This document shows, piece after piece, positions 1-12,899 of a stretch of 64,000 nucleotides of DNA. The notes under the pieces are model-generated. The model did not search any database and was not told the DNA's origin. It saw nothing but the letters and a program-made list of their open reading frames with translations. Where the stretch lies: NCBI GenBank assembly GCA_036345935.2, contig JADWOT020000005.1, forward strand, positions 5,699,960 to 5,763,959, read 5' to 3'. Origin of the DNA: Taenia hydatigena (Eukaryota > Platyhelminthes > Cestoda > Cyclophyllidea > Taeniidae). The position numbers and the translations under genes are program-made. The first letter of the stretch is position 1, and each line of letters begins with the position of its first letter.

Positions 1-1390
1 ACTCGGACGCAACTTGTTAACAAGAACAAAGTGTAACCAACGGTGAGTCCGGGCAGTCTGTGGGGATGACACTTGAATGCCACCTTCTTATCGTCTTTCC
101 TAAACTTAAAATCCTACTAACCTTTGGTATGTGAACAGAACAACTAAGGGAGATTATAAGAACCGAGGAGCCAAACTTTCTTATTTCTATGTAGGATATA
201 AGTGTGATGAATAATATTCTCCTAAGAAGAGATTTCTTTACCAACTCAGGAGACACAAATAAGTGGATGTTAATCAGTGGGATGAAGAGTAATCGGAAAA
301 TTTTGAGGTGCCTCGCATAAATTGTAAGTGACAGAAAAGATGGATGGATGGACACGAAGATTGACAGGTGGATGGGTAGGTAGGCATGCTCACAATCGTT
401 CGCCCAATCCCAATGATAAACTTCTCTTTGGAGTTAGGATTCTCATACTTGGATGAGCAGAGAACGCAGATTAAGGAAAATGCAAGTTGCACCCTGTTTT
501 GACAATGAGACAAGCGTCTGGTCAGAGAAGAAATGCAAGCACAAGGGTGACGTGCATTGCATGATGACGTGTTAGCCTCCATTATCATCGTGGAAATCTC
601 AGGATAAATTACGACAATTTCGATTTTTTTGCTAAAATTACACTTGGCAGCTGAAATAGTTGATATACATCAGACCTCTCGTCTCTCGGAGACCGGTGGA
701 ATCGTCATGGCGGTGGCAAATTGGACATGGTTGATGAGCCTCCAAGAATGAACAATTTAGACAATCTCAGTCCTATTTCTCTTTAAACTATCTAAGCTTA
801 CCTTAATTTCTCTTCTTTGTAGATGGTGCAAGTGAGAAAATAAAAGGCGAAGAATCAACGAATGAGCAACGCGGCAGCTTCGGTGATGCCACCCGTTCAA
901 GCTGCCATGTAGGCAGTAGATAGTCACCAGTGAATGAAATATTACAGGATGGAACAAGGCTACAGAACCAAAACAGACCAGTTGAATGTAAACCGATAAT
1001 GCATTACTTGCACGTGATAGTCTTCTAGAAGTTGTTGTTTTTCCACCACCAATGCGATGGCAAGATAAATTGCCACCTTTTTTCATCTGTTGAGACAAAT
1101 CTCCAAAATGAGTGATGAAATGCAATGTAAAGCACCTTAAGTGCCTGTAGTTTCCCACTCTGGAATTAATTTTGCTTGGGTTACGCGAAGGCTGCTGAAG
1201 TCAAATGGAGGCCGGAATACTACAGTTGTTAATGAACGGTTGGTTCAATCCTCGCTTGCGATGGCTGTACTTTTATGTAACAAGATGCAAAGAAGAGCGA
1301 ATATCCGCTTGTATTGGTAGATAGCTCATTGTCACACTATTCATTTGTGAGACCAGCTTGCCAATGGGACAGGTCGTACCGTGGAAGTGG
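1..1390 (-). repeat. Interspersed repeat F1, near-full copy, reversed
   Basis: Read on the minus strand, it shows the same ordered modules as the plus-strand copies near 13, 27, 47 and 53 kb. In order these are a GGTCTCAC..TGACAATGAG segment, a CCATTTGACTTCAGCAG segment, a GCAAGTAATGCATTATC segment, a CGTTGCTCATTCGTT segment, a CCGCCATGACGATTCC..GGTCTCCGAGAG core, then ACCTACCCATCCACCTGTC and a CTCGGTTC..CTTAGTTGTTCTG tail. Identity looks like roughly 65-75%. It may continue left of the window. Open frames inside are not conserved between copies, so a non-coding relic is the best call. Confidence 0.7.
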
Positions 1391-3459
1391 TTTATTCAAG
1401 GGGACGCATATTTGCGCTATTAAGCAAGTTGACAAATGCTTTTAATAAACCTACTTACAAGGTGGAGCAAAACGTGTCAGTGAAATCCATCCTTACCGAT
1501 AGTCCTTTTATGGCGAGGTTCTGTTATCATTATGTAAGAAATTGTCCAGAAGAAGTAACTGATATAGAGCGAATTCGAAAGTTTTAATCTGACTTGAACT
1601 CTCCTTGGATGATTTGGTTGAAGCATTATTTGCCCGAGATCTGCTTCTGCTGAGGCTGAAAGGCAGAAATGGGAAAAGAAAGGTTGGGAAGATCCAAAGG
1701 ACCTCCATATAATACTAACATTCATCACCAACGGGGTCAGCATGACCAAACGTACCTCAAATGATCCAATTTCGCAAATCATGGAGATTAATAGTGCCAA
1801 AATGTCATCCTGCATGTTCTGCGCTTGACAGTAAGAGCGTATCATCCACCGCGCAACATAATGTGGAAAAGGTTTGTTAAAGAAAGTGTTAATCAGTTTC
1901 TTGAGGCCTCTTTCCAAAGTCGATCTTCTTTCCCATTTCATTTCCCATTTATTATGTTATTAAAAACACTTTGCGATCCCTTCCTTAACTTGATTCTCCT
2001 CTTTCTCATTTCATCTTTTTATGAGGCTCGTGCATCCCGCTTGTTGAGTTTTCACAGTGTCAGCTGCATCTAGCTGAAGAACCAGACAGGGGGAGGGAAC
2101 TTTAGAAATTTTTGTAAGAGTTACTGATATCTTGTACGTGGCTGTCAAAATAAAGGAAAGTTAGTTAGAGGCATGCTGATTAGAACACATTAGTCAAATT
2201 GTATCAGCGGGAGCTGTTAATCGCAGAACATGTCCCTTTGCTGTTTCAGGAGGGGATTAGCCCAAAAGCCAGAACTGAGGGGTAAGAAATACCTTCCTTT
2301 TCAATTATGCATGAACCGCAGCCCTTGCAGGCGGCGAGGACAGGGGACTGATGACTCTTAAGTGCGCCTGCGCCAGACGACTTTTTCTGATCACTGGCGA
2401 GTGGAGGTGCCTTAGGCTCTTGTACTTACCTTTGGTGCCTCATAATGGCAGAACTGCTTTTACGCGTATTAAAAAATGGCCTACGTAGAGGATAAATAGG
2501 TGATTATAAGGGCAATCCGAGGGTCGGATGCTCTGCAGCCTCCTACGTCGGTTGGTGGGTGGCATTGTTGGCGAATACTGCAAATTTACCCCATTTGGGA
2601 GTAATTATTGCATCGGGCTACACTTTGCATCTAGTGCTTGATTTGCCTGCGCAGTGGACTCGTGTCGGTGTGCACGGGTGGCCATCTTATCCACTTGACA
2701 GCCATACTTAAATTAATTCAGAATTTTCACGGATTTGTCGAGTCGGAAGCATACTTTACCGCTTGTACTTGTTTCTTGCCCAGCATTCTACAATTTTTCG
2801 GAGTTACGGAAGGGGTGAATCAAGGACTTCTCTGATTGTGCTCAAATGTGATGATTTGGGAGATGGAGGTGGGAAGGATAAAAAGTTTCCATAACTGATG
2901 CTTAAACTGTTTGAACAACTGGGAATTGTAGACACTGTGGTACGAGATCCACAACATAAGTGCCTGCTGGTCTGTCGTTGAAATTGGAGGCTGTCAGCCA
3001 GCATTACCAAAGCACCCATTCCTTCTCCTTGATCATACTAAGAGAAATTGAAAGGAATACCTTCCTTACTGTCAAGCAAAGGCGCCCAATAGGGATTGTT
3101 GATGTTACGGAAGCTCAATAGGCAGTTTTTAGTTTACCTTAGCTACGCAATAGACCAGGACATGGCTTAAAGGCCTTGCACAGGGCTCACGAAAGCACTG
3201 TTTCCCGTTAAGTAAACAGCAGAATTGAGTAAACAGAAGAATTGTTAAATGTCTTTAAATAACCAAATAAACGGTCAACGAAAAGAAAGAAGGGTTGACT
3301 TTTGGAAGGCAATGGAACGTTGTTAATGTGAATTGACAACCAATGGTAGAAATTCCTTCCAATACACTTCATTTACCGGTGGGATGACATTTAGAATCTC
3401 TAAGCTCCACGAAATGTGTTGCTGATTCAAATGAGCCACGCTTGGTCACTCTGATCCCC
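1391..3459. other. No gene recognised
   Basis: Holds short open frames (for example 68 codons at 1381-1587 and 154 codons on the minus strand at 1477-1941) that overlap each other and resemble no family I know. A segment near 3370-3420 (GGTGGGATGACATTT..AAGCTCCACG) is also found, diverged, near 12510-12540. Confidence 0.4.
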
Positions 3460-4440
3460 GTGGGTTGTGATGTTGGACATTAAATGAAGGCCCTTTTAAT
3501 ATCCCCTTGTCTGTGGCCTGGAACGCCTCACTTAAACCGCATTCTCTTCCAAACCTACTGCTTTTTGGTCTCTCCAGCCCTCACGCAGTGGTAGAAAAGT
3601 CAACGTAGACAAATAAAGGTTACCTACTTGATGATTTTCCGTTAGCCCACCTGCTGAATTTACAACGAAAAGATTAATAATTTAACCACGAATTGAGTCC
3701 AATCGCTGCAGCCATGACGGTTTGACTACTCTCCACGGGACAAGAGGTCAGATGGGCATAAGTTGATTAATCCGCTGAGGCTTGTTTTACTCAGCAAATA
3801 AACAAAATCACCATTGAATTTTATGAACTCTGTTACGTACCAACAAGAAATTAAGCGGTTGACACACCACAATACTCCACTGTAGCATTTTGCTACCGAA
3901 GTTGCCATGTCACAATTGTACGTGCATTTCTATTTTAAACACATCTTTCCCTCATTATCCAAAACAGTTTGGAATGCAGCCTAAGTGCTTGCAGCCTCTC
4001 CATGCCCAAGCATGGGAACTGAACTTTTGAGGAAGCAGCTTATTATTAGCAAGCAGGAGGTCTATCTACCTGTCAATCCAGTTGTCTGTTCACCCAGCTC
4101 ATTTGTGCCCCATAAGCAGGGAAGAGAAGTTTTTATTGAGGAAGTATTATCCACTTCATTTGTTACCTGCTCGAACATTGGGTAGTTTAGCTCCTCTTTT
4201 CCTGTAAGCTTCTCAATAGTTCTGGTCACGTACCAAAAGTCACGGCTACTGTGAAGTTTCAGGAGGGCGGGAGGAAGGTGACATTCCAATGCATTCTTTA
4301 CGGACTCTTCGGCTTCAGAATTGTCCATGTCTCGCATTGGTTAACAAATGACGTCTGAGTATTTCCACCTGTGTGCTTATCAAATAAAGAGTTTCACCGT
4401 CTCTAACTGCAAAGTAGCATATTTCCTCCCCCCTTTTAAA
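3460..4440 (+). repeat. Interspersed repeat F1, copy missing its left part
   Basis: Contains the F1 core (TCTCCACGGGACAAGAGGTC at 3730-3750) and the F1 tail, with the Pro-less polypyrimidine stretch ATCTACCTGTCAATCC (about 4065) and CCTGTAAGCTTCTCAATAG (about 4200). The left modules are missing or too diverged to follow. Confidence 0.65.
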
Positions 4441-5164
4441 GCAACATAGTCGACACTTTGCGCAACACCTTTAAAACCGTGCAAACATTTTGTTTGCTTG
4501 AGAGCAAGAAATGCAAAATTGCGGGATCCTCCCTACAAGGATTCAAACCCCAGGCCTTTATTTTATCTGCTATAGCAAATCATTTCTTGGACAAAGTTGA
4601 GGTATGTAATACTAAAATGGTTATAAATAGGGAGACTGGCGATTGACTCTCGAGGCTTTTTCGGTAATTTTCACTCTAACGACAATTTAGGATCAAATGC
4701 ATTAAAAAACTTAACGCCATCCTTCAGGTGGTAAAAAGCTGCTTCTATTTAGATACAAAGTGCAGATTTTTCTTTTGGTAGGTTAAAAGCAGCCCATATA
4801 CCTCGAACCTCGTCTTCACACATGCGGTACATTACAACGTCCTGATGCTACCTTACAAAAACAACATCCTTGCACTCTCACATTTGCTCTATAAAATTTT
4901 TAGAAAATAAGTGACTAGGCTCAAAGGATGTAGTCTTGTTGGGAAGGTTTTTACCACTTTGTAATTACGTTGCAAATGGGGGGAGGGGATGGGAGGTGCA
5001 GGGAGAAGGGGAAGAAGTTGGAGAAGGGTAATTTGTCGATTTTGAGGCAGCCGCATGACAACTCCCGACTGACAAGTCACCTGTCCAGTAACTGCAAATT
5101 TGTTTTTATCTTTGGATTCATTTACAAGAAAATTGGCTCATTTTAGCTCTCAACCAGTTACTAT

Positions 5165-5235
5165 TCAGCTCAAAGTGGTCTAGGCTGAAGTATTCCATAC
5201 TAGATGGCTACCAGCGATAACTATATGTGAGGAAT
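5165..5235 (+). repeat. Short interspersed repeat F7
   Basis: The segment around GTCTAGGCTGAAGTATTCCA with TACTAGATGGCTACCAGC matches, with substitutions, 29610-29655 (GGCTAGACTGGGGTATTCCA) and, more weakly, 55185-55240. Confidence 0.5.
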
Positions 5236-6239
5236 GAGGGACCCATGTGTTTAAAAAATGAAAGATAAAAAACATACTTAATGGCTCCTTGCAAGTAATG
5301 TGTCAACTTGTGGGAAGAAGTTTCCATTTTTATGGGAAAGTCCCTCACGAAGCACACACACAAACTAGAAGACTGAATTTCCTCAACTTTGTCCCTTTCT
5401 TTGTGACCTCAAAACACTTTTCAAAAAAACTTAAGGGAACAACAAAGTACTATTCCTATAAAATGAGAGTCATTTAGAGTGTGCGTGTAGGATCTCACAA
5501 GATGGTCGTCTTATTGTGCATTGAGGATAATTTATTGCATCATTAGCTTCTTCTTCTTTTGCCTTCCCAAGCGCTTTTTAAGCAAAAGCAACAGCGAGGA
5601 GACAATTGCAATAGCAAGAGCACATGCACCGCGAGGAGCGAGGACAAATGGTACCTCGACATTAGTGAATACGCGATGAAAGGTGGAAGAGACCGGATAT
5701 TGGGGGCATGGAGCACGAGGAACATTGCACATTCAAGGGGACGCAGAGGAGAAGAGGTTGGGCAACATAACCGGGTTACCACATGGACGTGGAAGATAAA
5801 TTTATTTACTACTTTTGTCTGCGATACCGTAAAATTGGAAAAATTTTTACCAGTCAGCTGTGTGCGACCCATTGGTTCATTTCAAGCTTTCATGAAAACC
5901 CTTCAATTCAAATTTAGTGTCTCTGTCCGATGATCAATGTGGTTCACCTAAAAGATACTCATCGTAAAAATTATCTTTGAGGATTCTTCCCACTAAGTTT
6001 CTAAAAATCTCTTCGCCCTTTCTACAATAGTGAAATCTGGTTTGTCTGTTAATTCCACAACAAGGCGTTAGGGTTAGTCTATCAGTCTGAACTTAGAGCA
6101 TGGAAACGTTTACTATACCTCAGGACAAGAGAACTGCTTTTGTGGTTGAACGTGACTTTACTGCTTTCCTGACTAGTCTCTCTCACTAAAAATTTGCCGA
6201 TTGTTTGGTTCCCACTGGCTTCCATTGTTTTAAATCTTG

Positions 6240-6330
6240 AGGAGCTAGGAAAACGATCTCCAGTTTCAAGTCAGGACTACAAAGTTAGATCAGAAGTGGG
6301 TTTTATGGAGCAGCTTCTTCAGCATAGGAA
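6240..6330 (+). repeat. Fragment shared with 21335-21405
   Basis: The segment around GATCAGAAGTGGGTTTTATG followed by GAGCAGCTTCTTCAG aligns with GATCAGGAGTCGATTTTATG and GAGCAGTTCACTG near 21348. Confidence 0.45.
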
Positions 6331-9300
6331 GTAGGAGTTTCTAACTAGGACACCTAAAAATTTCAGCTTCGAGTTGAATAAGTCCACGTTTCTCCTGGTT
6401 GAATTGACCTCTTGCGTCCCTGAGGCCAGGTGGCACGAAGTCGCTATCTGAGTTATCGGTGCCATTATATAGGCGCACTGCAGGAGCACTTTCTCGGTGT
6501 AGGCATTGCCTTTATTTTGTATTGCGGTAATTTTCTACTTCCATTACTTCCACTTTCTCCTTGCTTTCACTTCTCTGAGTGAGCGGCTTTCCAATCTAAG
6601 GTTAGTCAGGCAATTTTGTTGCCATTTGCAGCTTCCTTATCTACTTTGTTCATCTGACGATAAAGTACACACTGGAATTTGTCAAATCGCCTCTTCGAGT
6701 AATGTTGATTTGCTCTACCTTTATGGACGCTAGCTAATGTGTTACTGGACAGCTCTGATTCTATGTAATACAGTCTACTGTAGGGACTCTTCAAGGAGCC
6801 GATCTCTCTGCAAGAGTCTAAAAATACTAATAAAATCGCAGGCGATTCAAAAATCCTACTTGGAGACCCCCTCCCTAGAGGGTTTTAGCTCTTTTTTTGG
6901 TTTTGAGCCAGAGGAAGTGATGGCGGTCGTATCCTTCAATCGTCACAATGTCACCCATGACAAATGGTAGCACATAAAAAAGCCATTATTTACGTCTCCT
7001 CCAACTATTCGGTATGGAGAATTTATTTTTGAACTAATCTGGCTTGGTATACAATGTCTTATACACCACTTGACGTCTCTCTATCTTAGCGTTAGAAAAA
7101 ATTGGTATATTATTTTCCATGTAGGAAAGGAAGTTAATGTTAATAGAGTTCTTCATCTATCCTTGTGCAAGTGAACCGCATACCCTGTATCTTTATCATA
7201 ATTTTATAAAAAAAATGGTTGCCCGTTGATGAAATTTGCAAAATTTTTTCGTTAATCCAACCTATGTGGCCTTAATTTTTATTCCATTTCCTTCTCGTAC
7301 GTTCTCCTTAAGATCGTAATAAAGTTGTTAAGGTTTTACTATCAACGCACAGAGCGGCTGGCGTATCAGTACTATGAACGAAGAACAATGGCATCAAGAT
7401 GGTGTCTCTATTCCATCAGCGTTCCATTCAGCTTCTGGGCACTTGAAAACAATGCCATCTACTTCCGTATCACCCCTGTCCTTAAATTGTTGTTACAAGC
7501 AGGATCATATTAGACACCTTAATTCGGTTCCAAATCCAGTGCCACAACGGTCATTGTCCTCATGTTGAGCATGAGGTGATGATCGCCTTCTTAATTTGAT
7601 GTAGATTTTGTGCGTTTGGAACCTGAATGCTTGTTGTTATCACTAATGCAGCGTCTTGAGCCCCTTCCAAGTCTCCAAAAAGGCAGAAGGGCAGACGGGC
7701 TTCTGGCACGAACGTGATGCCTGCCATCGAGATGCAAACCGAATCGTACGACGACTGAAATCAAATCCTAAACAGACACTGCCATTGTCACATTGTCATC
7801 CTGATTACAGAGGCCTTGACACAACAACGCTAAGCATGCAAGAGGCACTACGAGACACTGATGAAGGCGTACAGCACAAAGTCCTATACGATAAGAGAAC
7901 CGGTTGTGTAGCCTATGTTCAGGCAGAGATGGTGAGCTCTGTAAAAAAATTTGATTACTTTAACCCATTTACCTTCTTTATTGTTGCATCCTTCTGCCCA
8001 TCATCCTGTCAGCCGGCTAAGGTGATCGAGGGGATGCAGTGATACCTGTAGGGAATAGTTTCGGGCGAGTCTTTGATGCTTCTGCTGTTCATACCACCAA
8101 CACTATCTGCTTATATCCTCAGTGCTCGAAATTACGTCTGATCTATAAATTAAGGCTGTAAAAAACTCAAAAGAATAATTTTTAATTGATGAGTTAGCAC
8201 TTAGTTCGAAAGAAGAGTGCTTCATTCAGTTAATTGCTCAAGAGAACGGCGCGATTTTGTTGCTCTTATATGTCATTAATCTGGTTAGTTGATGTACACC
8301 CGTGTCATTTACGGCTCTTCCGCATTACCACAAAAAGTCCTTGGACTTCAAGTCATTAGTTACCCAGCAGTAAGACCAGAGCGCAAAATATCCACTTTAC
8401 ACTTCCTAGAGTCACCGGCAGCTATCTTTTATCCTTCCAAATGATTGAGACACCAAAAAGTTTACTTTCAATTGCATTGTGTAGGTTTGTGTCCTTCTAG
8501 AACATCCATGAGTGGGGATCATGTTGACTCTCAGAGTTTTTGATGGAAGGCATTGATTTCTCAATAAGTTTATTTGTGAATGCTTGGCATCGTCAACTAG
8601 TTGTCTGTTTTCTTTGCGATGCTTCGCGAATCCAAATTCACTTCCTCTTTATCAAAGGATTTCAGGGCTAATCACACACATACGTACTCGACGTGCACGA
8701 AGGAACAATGAAAGGACTCGATGCAATCGTTAACAAATACAAAGAGCTTCTTACATACGGCATTACTTATTTATATTGGCTCGAGCTATCCTTTCGAGGA
8801 ATTGGGTGATTTGACCACTTGCATTATGAGCAGCACCCACAATGATGGTTTACTCTCTAAGCAATTGGATGGTATGTGGTCTTTAGACCATCTAGAGGCG
8901 CTAGCAGGAGCAACATCTCTTCTGCTTGGGATAACTCAACTTGGGTAGAAGTAAAAAAAAGGGGACAACAAGTGGTTAATTATGACACACTTCAGTGGTT
9001 GCGTGTGAATTCCAGTAGTAGAGAGGGGCGGAGGGAGTAAGGAGCAGGAAGGGTCGGAAGGGACGATGGAGTGTACGCCACGCATTGGTAGTCAAGCGTA
9101 GTTTAAATGTGACTCACATGGAGTAGTTCTACTACTAAGGAAAGACTGGCTTAGCTCCTACTTGTCTAATTGATTTGTGGTTGCAAAGATGAAGTCAATA
9201 TTCATCCCGTAAACGGACGTGCATATTTAATCGGTTACTCCTCGTCGAATATCTGACTATATTAGCAGGCTCCGAAGTTAACATGTTGTAGGAAATGCTC

Positions 9301-9479
9301 CTTGGATTCCCCACTCCAAAAAACCCAACTCTTAAATTGGCGCCCTTATAGCCCTTCAGGGATGGGAAAACGCTTTTTAGTTGAAATATAAGTTGGTCCC
9401 CCAGTCTCCTTTCCGCCATTTTGACCCTCCTAGGACTTTCAATTTTTCAAACATGTAAATAGGCAATCAACATGAATTC

Positions 9480-9730
9480 CTACCGATTTCGGTGAAGCTG
9501 TTGTGACTTGTCATAGCTTTGATGGATTCACAGAATGTGTTCGAAAGTTCGACGCATTCTAAAGCACGTGTGGAGGTCAATCTGCGGGCACACTGCTATC
9601 TACTGCTCTGTCTGCTATGCTTCTTTGATTCCGATGCCTCATTTTGCAAAATGCCTTTTTTAAGGCTAGTGAATTTGATTTGACCTGATCCACAACTGTT
9701 CGCAGTAACAGAATCTTCTCGTCCATTTTG
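9480..9730 (+). repeat. Interspersed repeat F10, copy 1
   Basis: TGACTTGTCATAGCTTTGAT..GGATTC at the left and ACTGTTCGCAGTAACAGAAT..TCCATTTTGT at the right align with 34925-35160. Both copies lie about 0.5 kb to the left of an F3 copy. Confidence 0.5.
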
Positions 9731-10059
9731 TCACGTAGCAAATAGGGAAGAGCTTATTTAGCAGAAATGGTTCGAACCAGACGATTTGATTCTACGGATG
9801 AGGTCCTCGCTTTAATGCGGATTTACATTGCGCTATTGTACAAATCAACTCAAAAATAGCTCATCAGGAGTAGAAACGAATAGCATTTAACGTGCCAAGT
9901 AAATGGATGCATTTCACCATCTGTGTTGACGGTGGGTGGGCAATAAGCTTTGCTCCTCCCTACTTTCTTCACTTCAATTAGACCTTTATCTTTTTAAAAC
10001 TGCGAACTTTGTGGAGAGTTAATTGTTGGTCATTTCATAGTAGGACAATGACTTTTGTG

Positions 10060-10690
10060 CTCCATCTGCCCTTTTGCTGTCCACTGCTACCTACCGCATA
10101 CCTCTAGGTTATGCAACATTTATTCTCACAACACCATTTGTTTAAGTTCACCGTGTGTGTGTGAATGTGGTGGAATACGAACGTAGCTATTCGCTTTTTG
10201 AAAACAAAATACTAATAATAACAATGATAACAAGTACTACTGTTTGCCATCTGGTCCTTACAATACTTCTCGAGAGGACTAATCAAATCCAGGGCAAGAC
10301 GACGGGTCTCGCAGAAATACGCATTGAGTTGATTCTCTCCCCAGGACGGTATGACAGAGTGATTCTGCCACCTTCTTCATTCTATTCTTACCATATTTTA
10401 TACTTACTCAAGTGGTGGTTGCAACTACTCTTGACAGTGGGAAGAGAAGAGTGAAGCAGATGAGCTAGGTGGCTGTGTGTGTCTGTCTGTGGTTGCTTCC
10501 AGTACCAAAACACTTAATAAAAGTTGAATTTTTAGCGCAGAACTGAGATGCGGTGTGCTGCAACAATGATTTGATGTTATGCGATAATGTGATGCGTTGT
10601 ATTGGGTCTCGGTGGGAAAGAATGGCCGGTGGATTATTGGAGGTAATAATGTAAGTAGACCTTCCTACCACCAAGGTGACAAGAAATTGC
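10060..10690 (+). repeat. Interspersed repeat F3, copy 1
   Basis: Shared with 24780-25650 and 35430-36350. Anchors are a GTGTGTGTGAATGTGGTGGA segment near 10153, an AATAACAATGATAACAAG segment, GCTAGGTGGCTGTGTGTGTC near 10464, and CACCAAGGTGACAAGAAATT near 10670. The frame at 10155-10454 is not kept in the other copies. Confidence 0.5.
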
Positions 10691-11249
10691 TGTAAATATT
10701 GAGGAGTCCGGGTATCTCCTTTCTTCTTACAAAGGTGTTAGCTTTGGCCGTAAATGACAAGCGTGTTGCCACTCTCATGTCAGCGGGTTGGCCTATCAGT
10801 CGGTCATCGTGAGGCAGATGATAGTTGGTAATTCAACTTCAAAATCAACCCCAAATATTCATTCTCCTAAAGTAAAGGTCATGTGCCAACCTCCAACTAT
10901 GACCATTGACAGTGGATTTCTACGTCAGATGGACCTAAAGGTGCAGCAATTGATTATAAATGCTTTTTTGCAGTACTACCGCGTTGCACTTAATTGTTTT
11001 CTTATTTTTAAGATTCTTTTAAGTTGTTCCTTCTAATTTTTACGGTTAGCAGATATGTGGGGACATTTAGGTTCTTTACTGCAGCGGATGGAGAGTTAAT
11101 TGCTAGAGTAGGCAGAAGCTGATGGCACGCAAAGCTGAAAGCGCTAACCTAAAATTACAGTGCAACCTCTTATCTGCTTTCACATGACGTACACTTGACG
11201 TACATGAACACCCTACAACCAAATGGATGCTAGAGGCGGTAACAACGTA

Positions 11250-11320
11250 GCAGATCCGTATCCCAGACAGAATATCACCCGGTTTGTTGATGGAATGTGC
11301 TGCGAAATGGGTGGGCGCAT
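11250..11320 (+). repeat. Short interspersed repeat F8, copy 1
   Basis: The segment around CAGACAGAATATCACCCGGT and GAATGTGCTGCGAAATGG aligns with CAGGCAGAATGTCACTCATT and GAAGTATGCTGCAAAATG near 51200, and with 52040-52065. Confidence 0.5.
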
Positions 11321-12715
11321 TAATTTCTGAGAGGCGCGTCCTTTAGCGAGAAAATATAATGAGGTCGAGGTAGGCGTGTGAGTTGGAGGCGAACGGCGGT
11401 ACGCAGCGTTTAAGATATGGTAATGTTTGTCCATTGATCCGCTTCTTATGCTGACAGAAGGTAAGGAAACAGAACTGTCTTCATCACAAAACTCGCATGT
11501 GGTTATTTAAGGCGGCAAAAGTAGTGGGCCAGTCTTACTTTAGCCATAATTACTAGAATGATTGCACTGCTGAGTTCCTTATTTTTGAGTTTGATCAGCC
11601 ATGTGCACTTTTGGGATCAAGCCTCCGCCTGTGACGATTTGATGCGGCATACATCCAACGAGGCTGTAGTTTCTGTTGAGCTAGGGACAACCTACCTAGC
11701 AACCCTCCTAAGTAGAGCCATAGGGTAGTGAGAAAAAGGAGGGAGAGAGGTATAATATCAGCAGGAAAGGTATAATCAGAACAGAGCGCCATGGCAACAA
11801 ATTGGGTACGAAATTTTAGCTAATTTTGTACTGGTGAGACAGAACGTAGCATATCGTTCTAAACCCGGTAGCAATATTTCACGGATCTAAAAGACAAAGA
11901 ATATTGCAATCCCCCAGGGCAATTTTGCCTTTAAAGTAATAACAAGCACCTTCCACTGTGTCGCCTTGAATCCTTTAAAACTCTAGTTCGATTAATCAAG
12001 AGACGGCAATTTCAGTACTTACTTGCAGATTCGGAAATCAGCCAGAAAAGAGAAAAGTTGAAAGCATTTTAAAAGTCCGCCGACACCTAAAAATTCCGAA
12101 GGTACATAGTTAATAGAAAGGAATGGTTGAAGTTGCGTGAAGTTATTTGGCAAAACATAAAATAATTAGAACCAATTCGTAAGATATCTAAGGCTTTAAC
12201 GAATGTTTACCCTCCTCGGCCCCATTTTCTCCTACTTGCTATGGCTTTCAGACCATTCAATTGTCCAGCCCTCTGGTCATATAGAGATGTGGGTTCCCCA
12301 CAAGTAAGTTGGTATGTCACTAACGCAGCAGTCGCCTCCCACTCGATTTCATTAATCACGTTGATAGAAGCTCCAAAACGCTACTTTGTACTTTATTTTT
12401 AAGTAATTTTTGCTTTAAAACTAAACACTTTACAAAAAATGAGTAGGAAATGAACCACTCCCTCTGTGCGGCACCGATAAGCTCAATACGCTTTATCTAC
12501 TGGTGAGATGACATGGCAGCATTATTGAGCTCCACGGGACATACTGGTGATTAACTTGAATTTGGTGATTCATCTGTTATACAAATCTTTGGTTGCAGTA
12601 AGTGCAACTATTTTGTAGTCCTGGAGCCCCCGTTTTCACACCTCTACCTTTCAGTTCCTTTAAGAGCAAACCATGGACACTCGATGCATGGAAAAATAAT
12701 TTAAGGATCCTATTT

Positions 12716-12727
12716 ATATATATATAA
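12716..12727. repeat. Short TA dinucleotide run
   Basis: Six TA/AT units. A minor microsatellite with no evident function. Confidence 0.7.
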
Positions 12728-12899
12728 CAGAGATTTTTGAATTGATCGGAGACAATAAGACTATGGATCAACTATCATATTCCAGTCACGCTCTTCCTAC
12801 ATTGTAGTTAAGTCGATAATTGTAGAACTTCCCAGGGGGTGATTTGTAATTAAGAATGGATTTTATCAACACGGTTCAATTCAATTCAGTAAAAAGCAT

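Larger units (their letters stand above)
4441..9479. other. No gene recognised; scattered repeat fragments
   Basis: About 5 kb. Fragments at 5165-5235 and 6240-6330 recur elsewhere in the window and are listed separately. A purine-rich tract occurs at 4977-5030. One exon-like open frame at 7652-7931 is listed as a finding. Nothing else can be supported. Confidence 0.4.
10691..12899. other. No gene recognised
   Basis: Contains a fragment of the F8 repeat (11250-11320), a TA dinucleotide run (12716-12727) and a segment near 12510 shared with 3375. Open frames are short and unrecognised. Confidence 0.4.

Noticed and set aside
1230..1245. GGTTCAATCC, resembling a tRNA B box (similar strings near 4530 and 33892)
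   Set aside because: No A box, acceptor stem or cloverleaf can be folded around any of them.
1477..1941. 154-codon minus-strand frame
   Set aside because: It overlaps other frames on both strands, has random-looking composition, and shows no splice or domain support.
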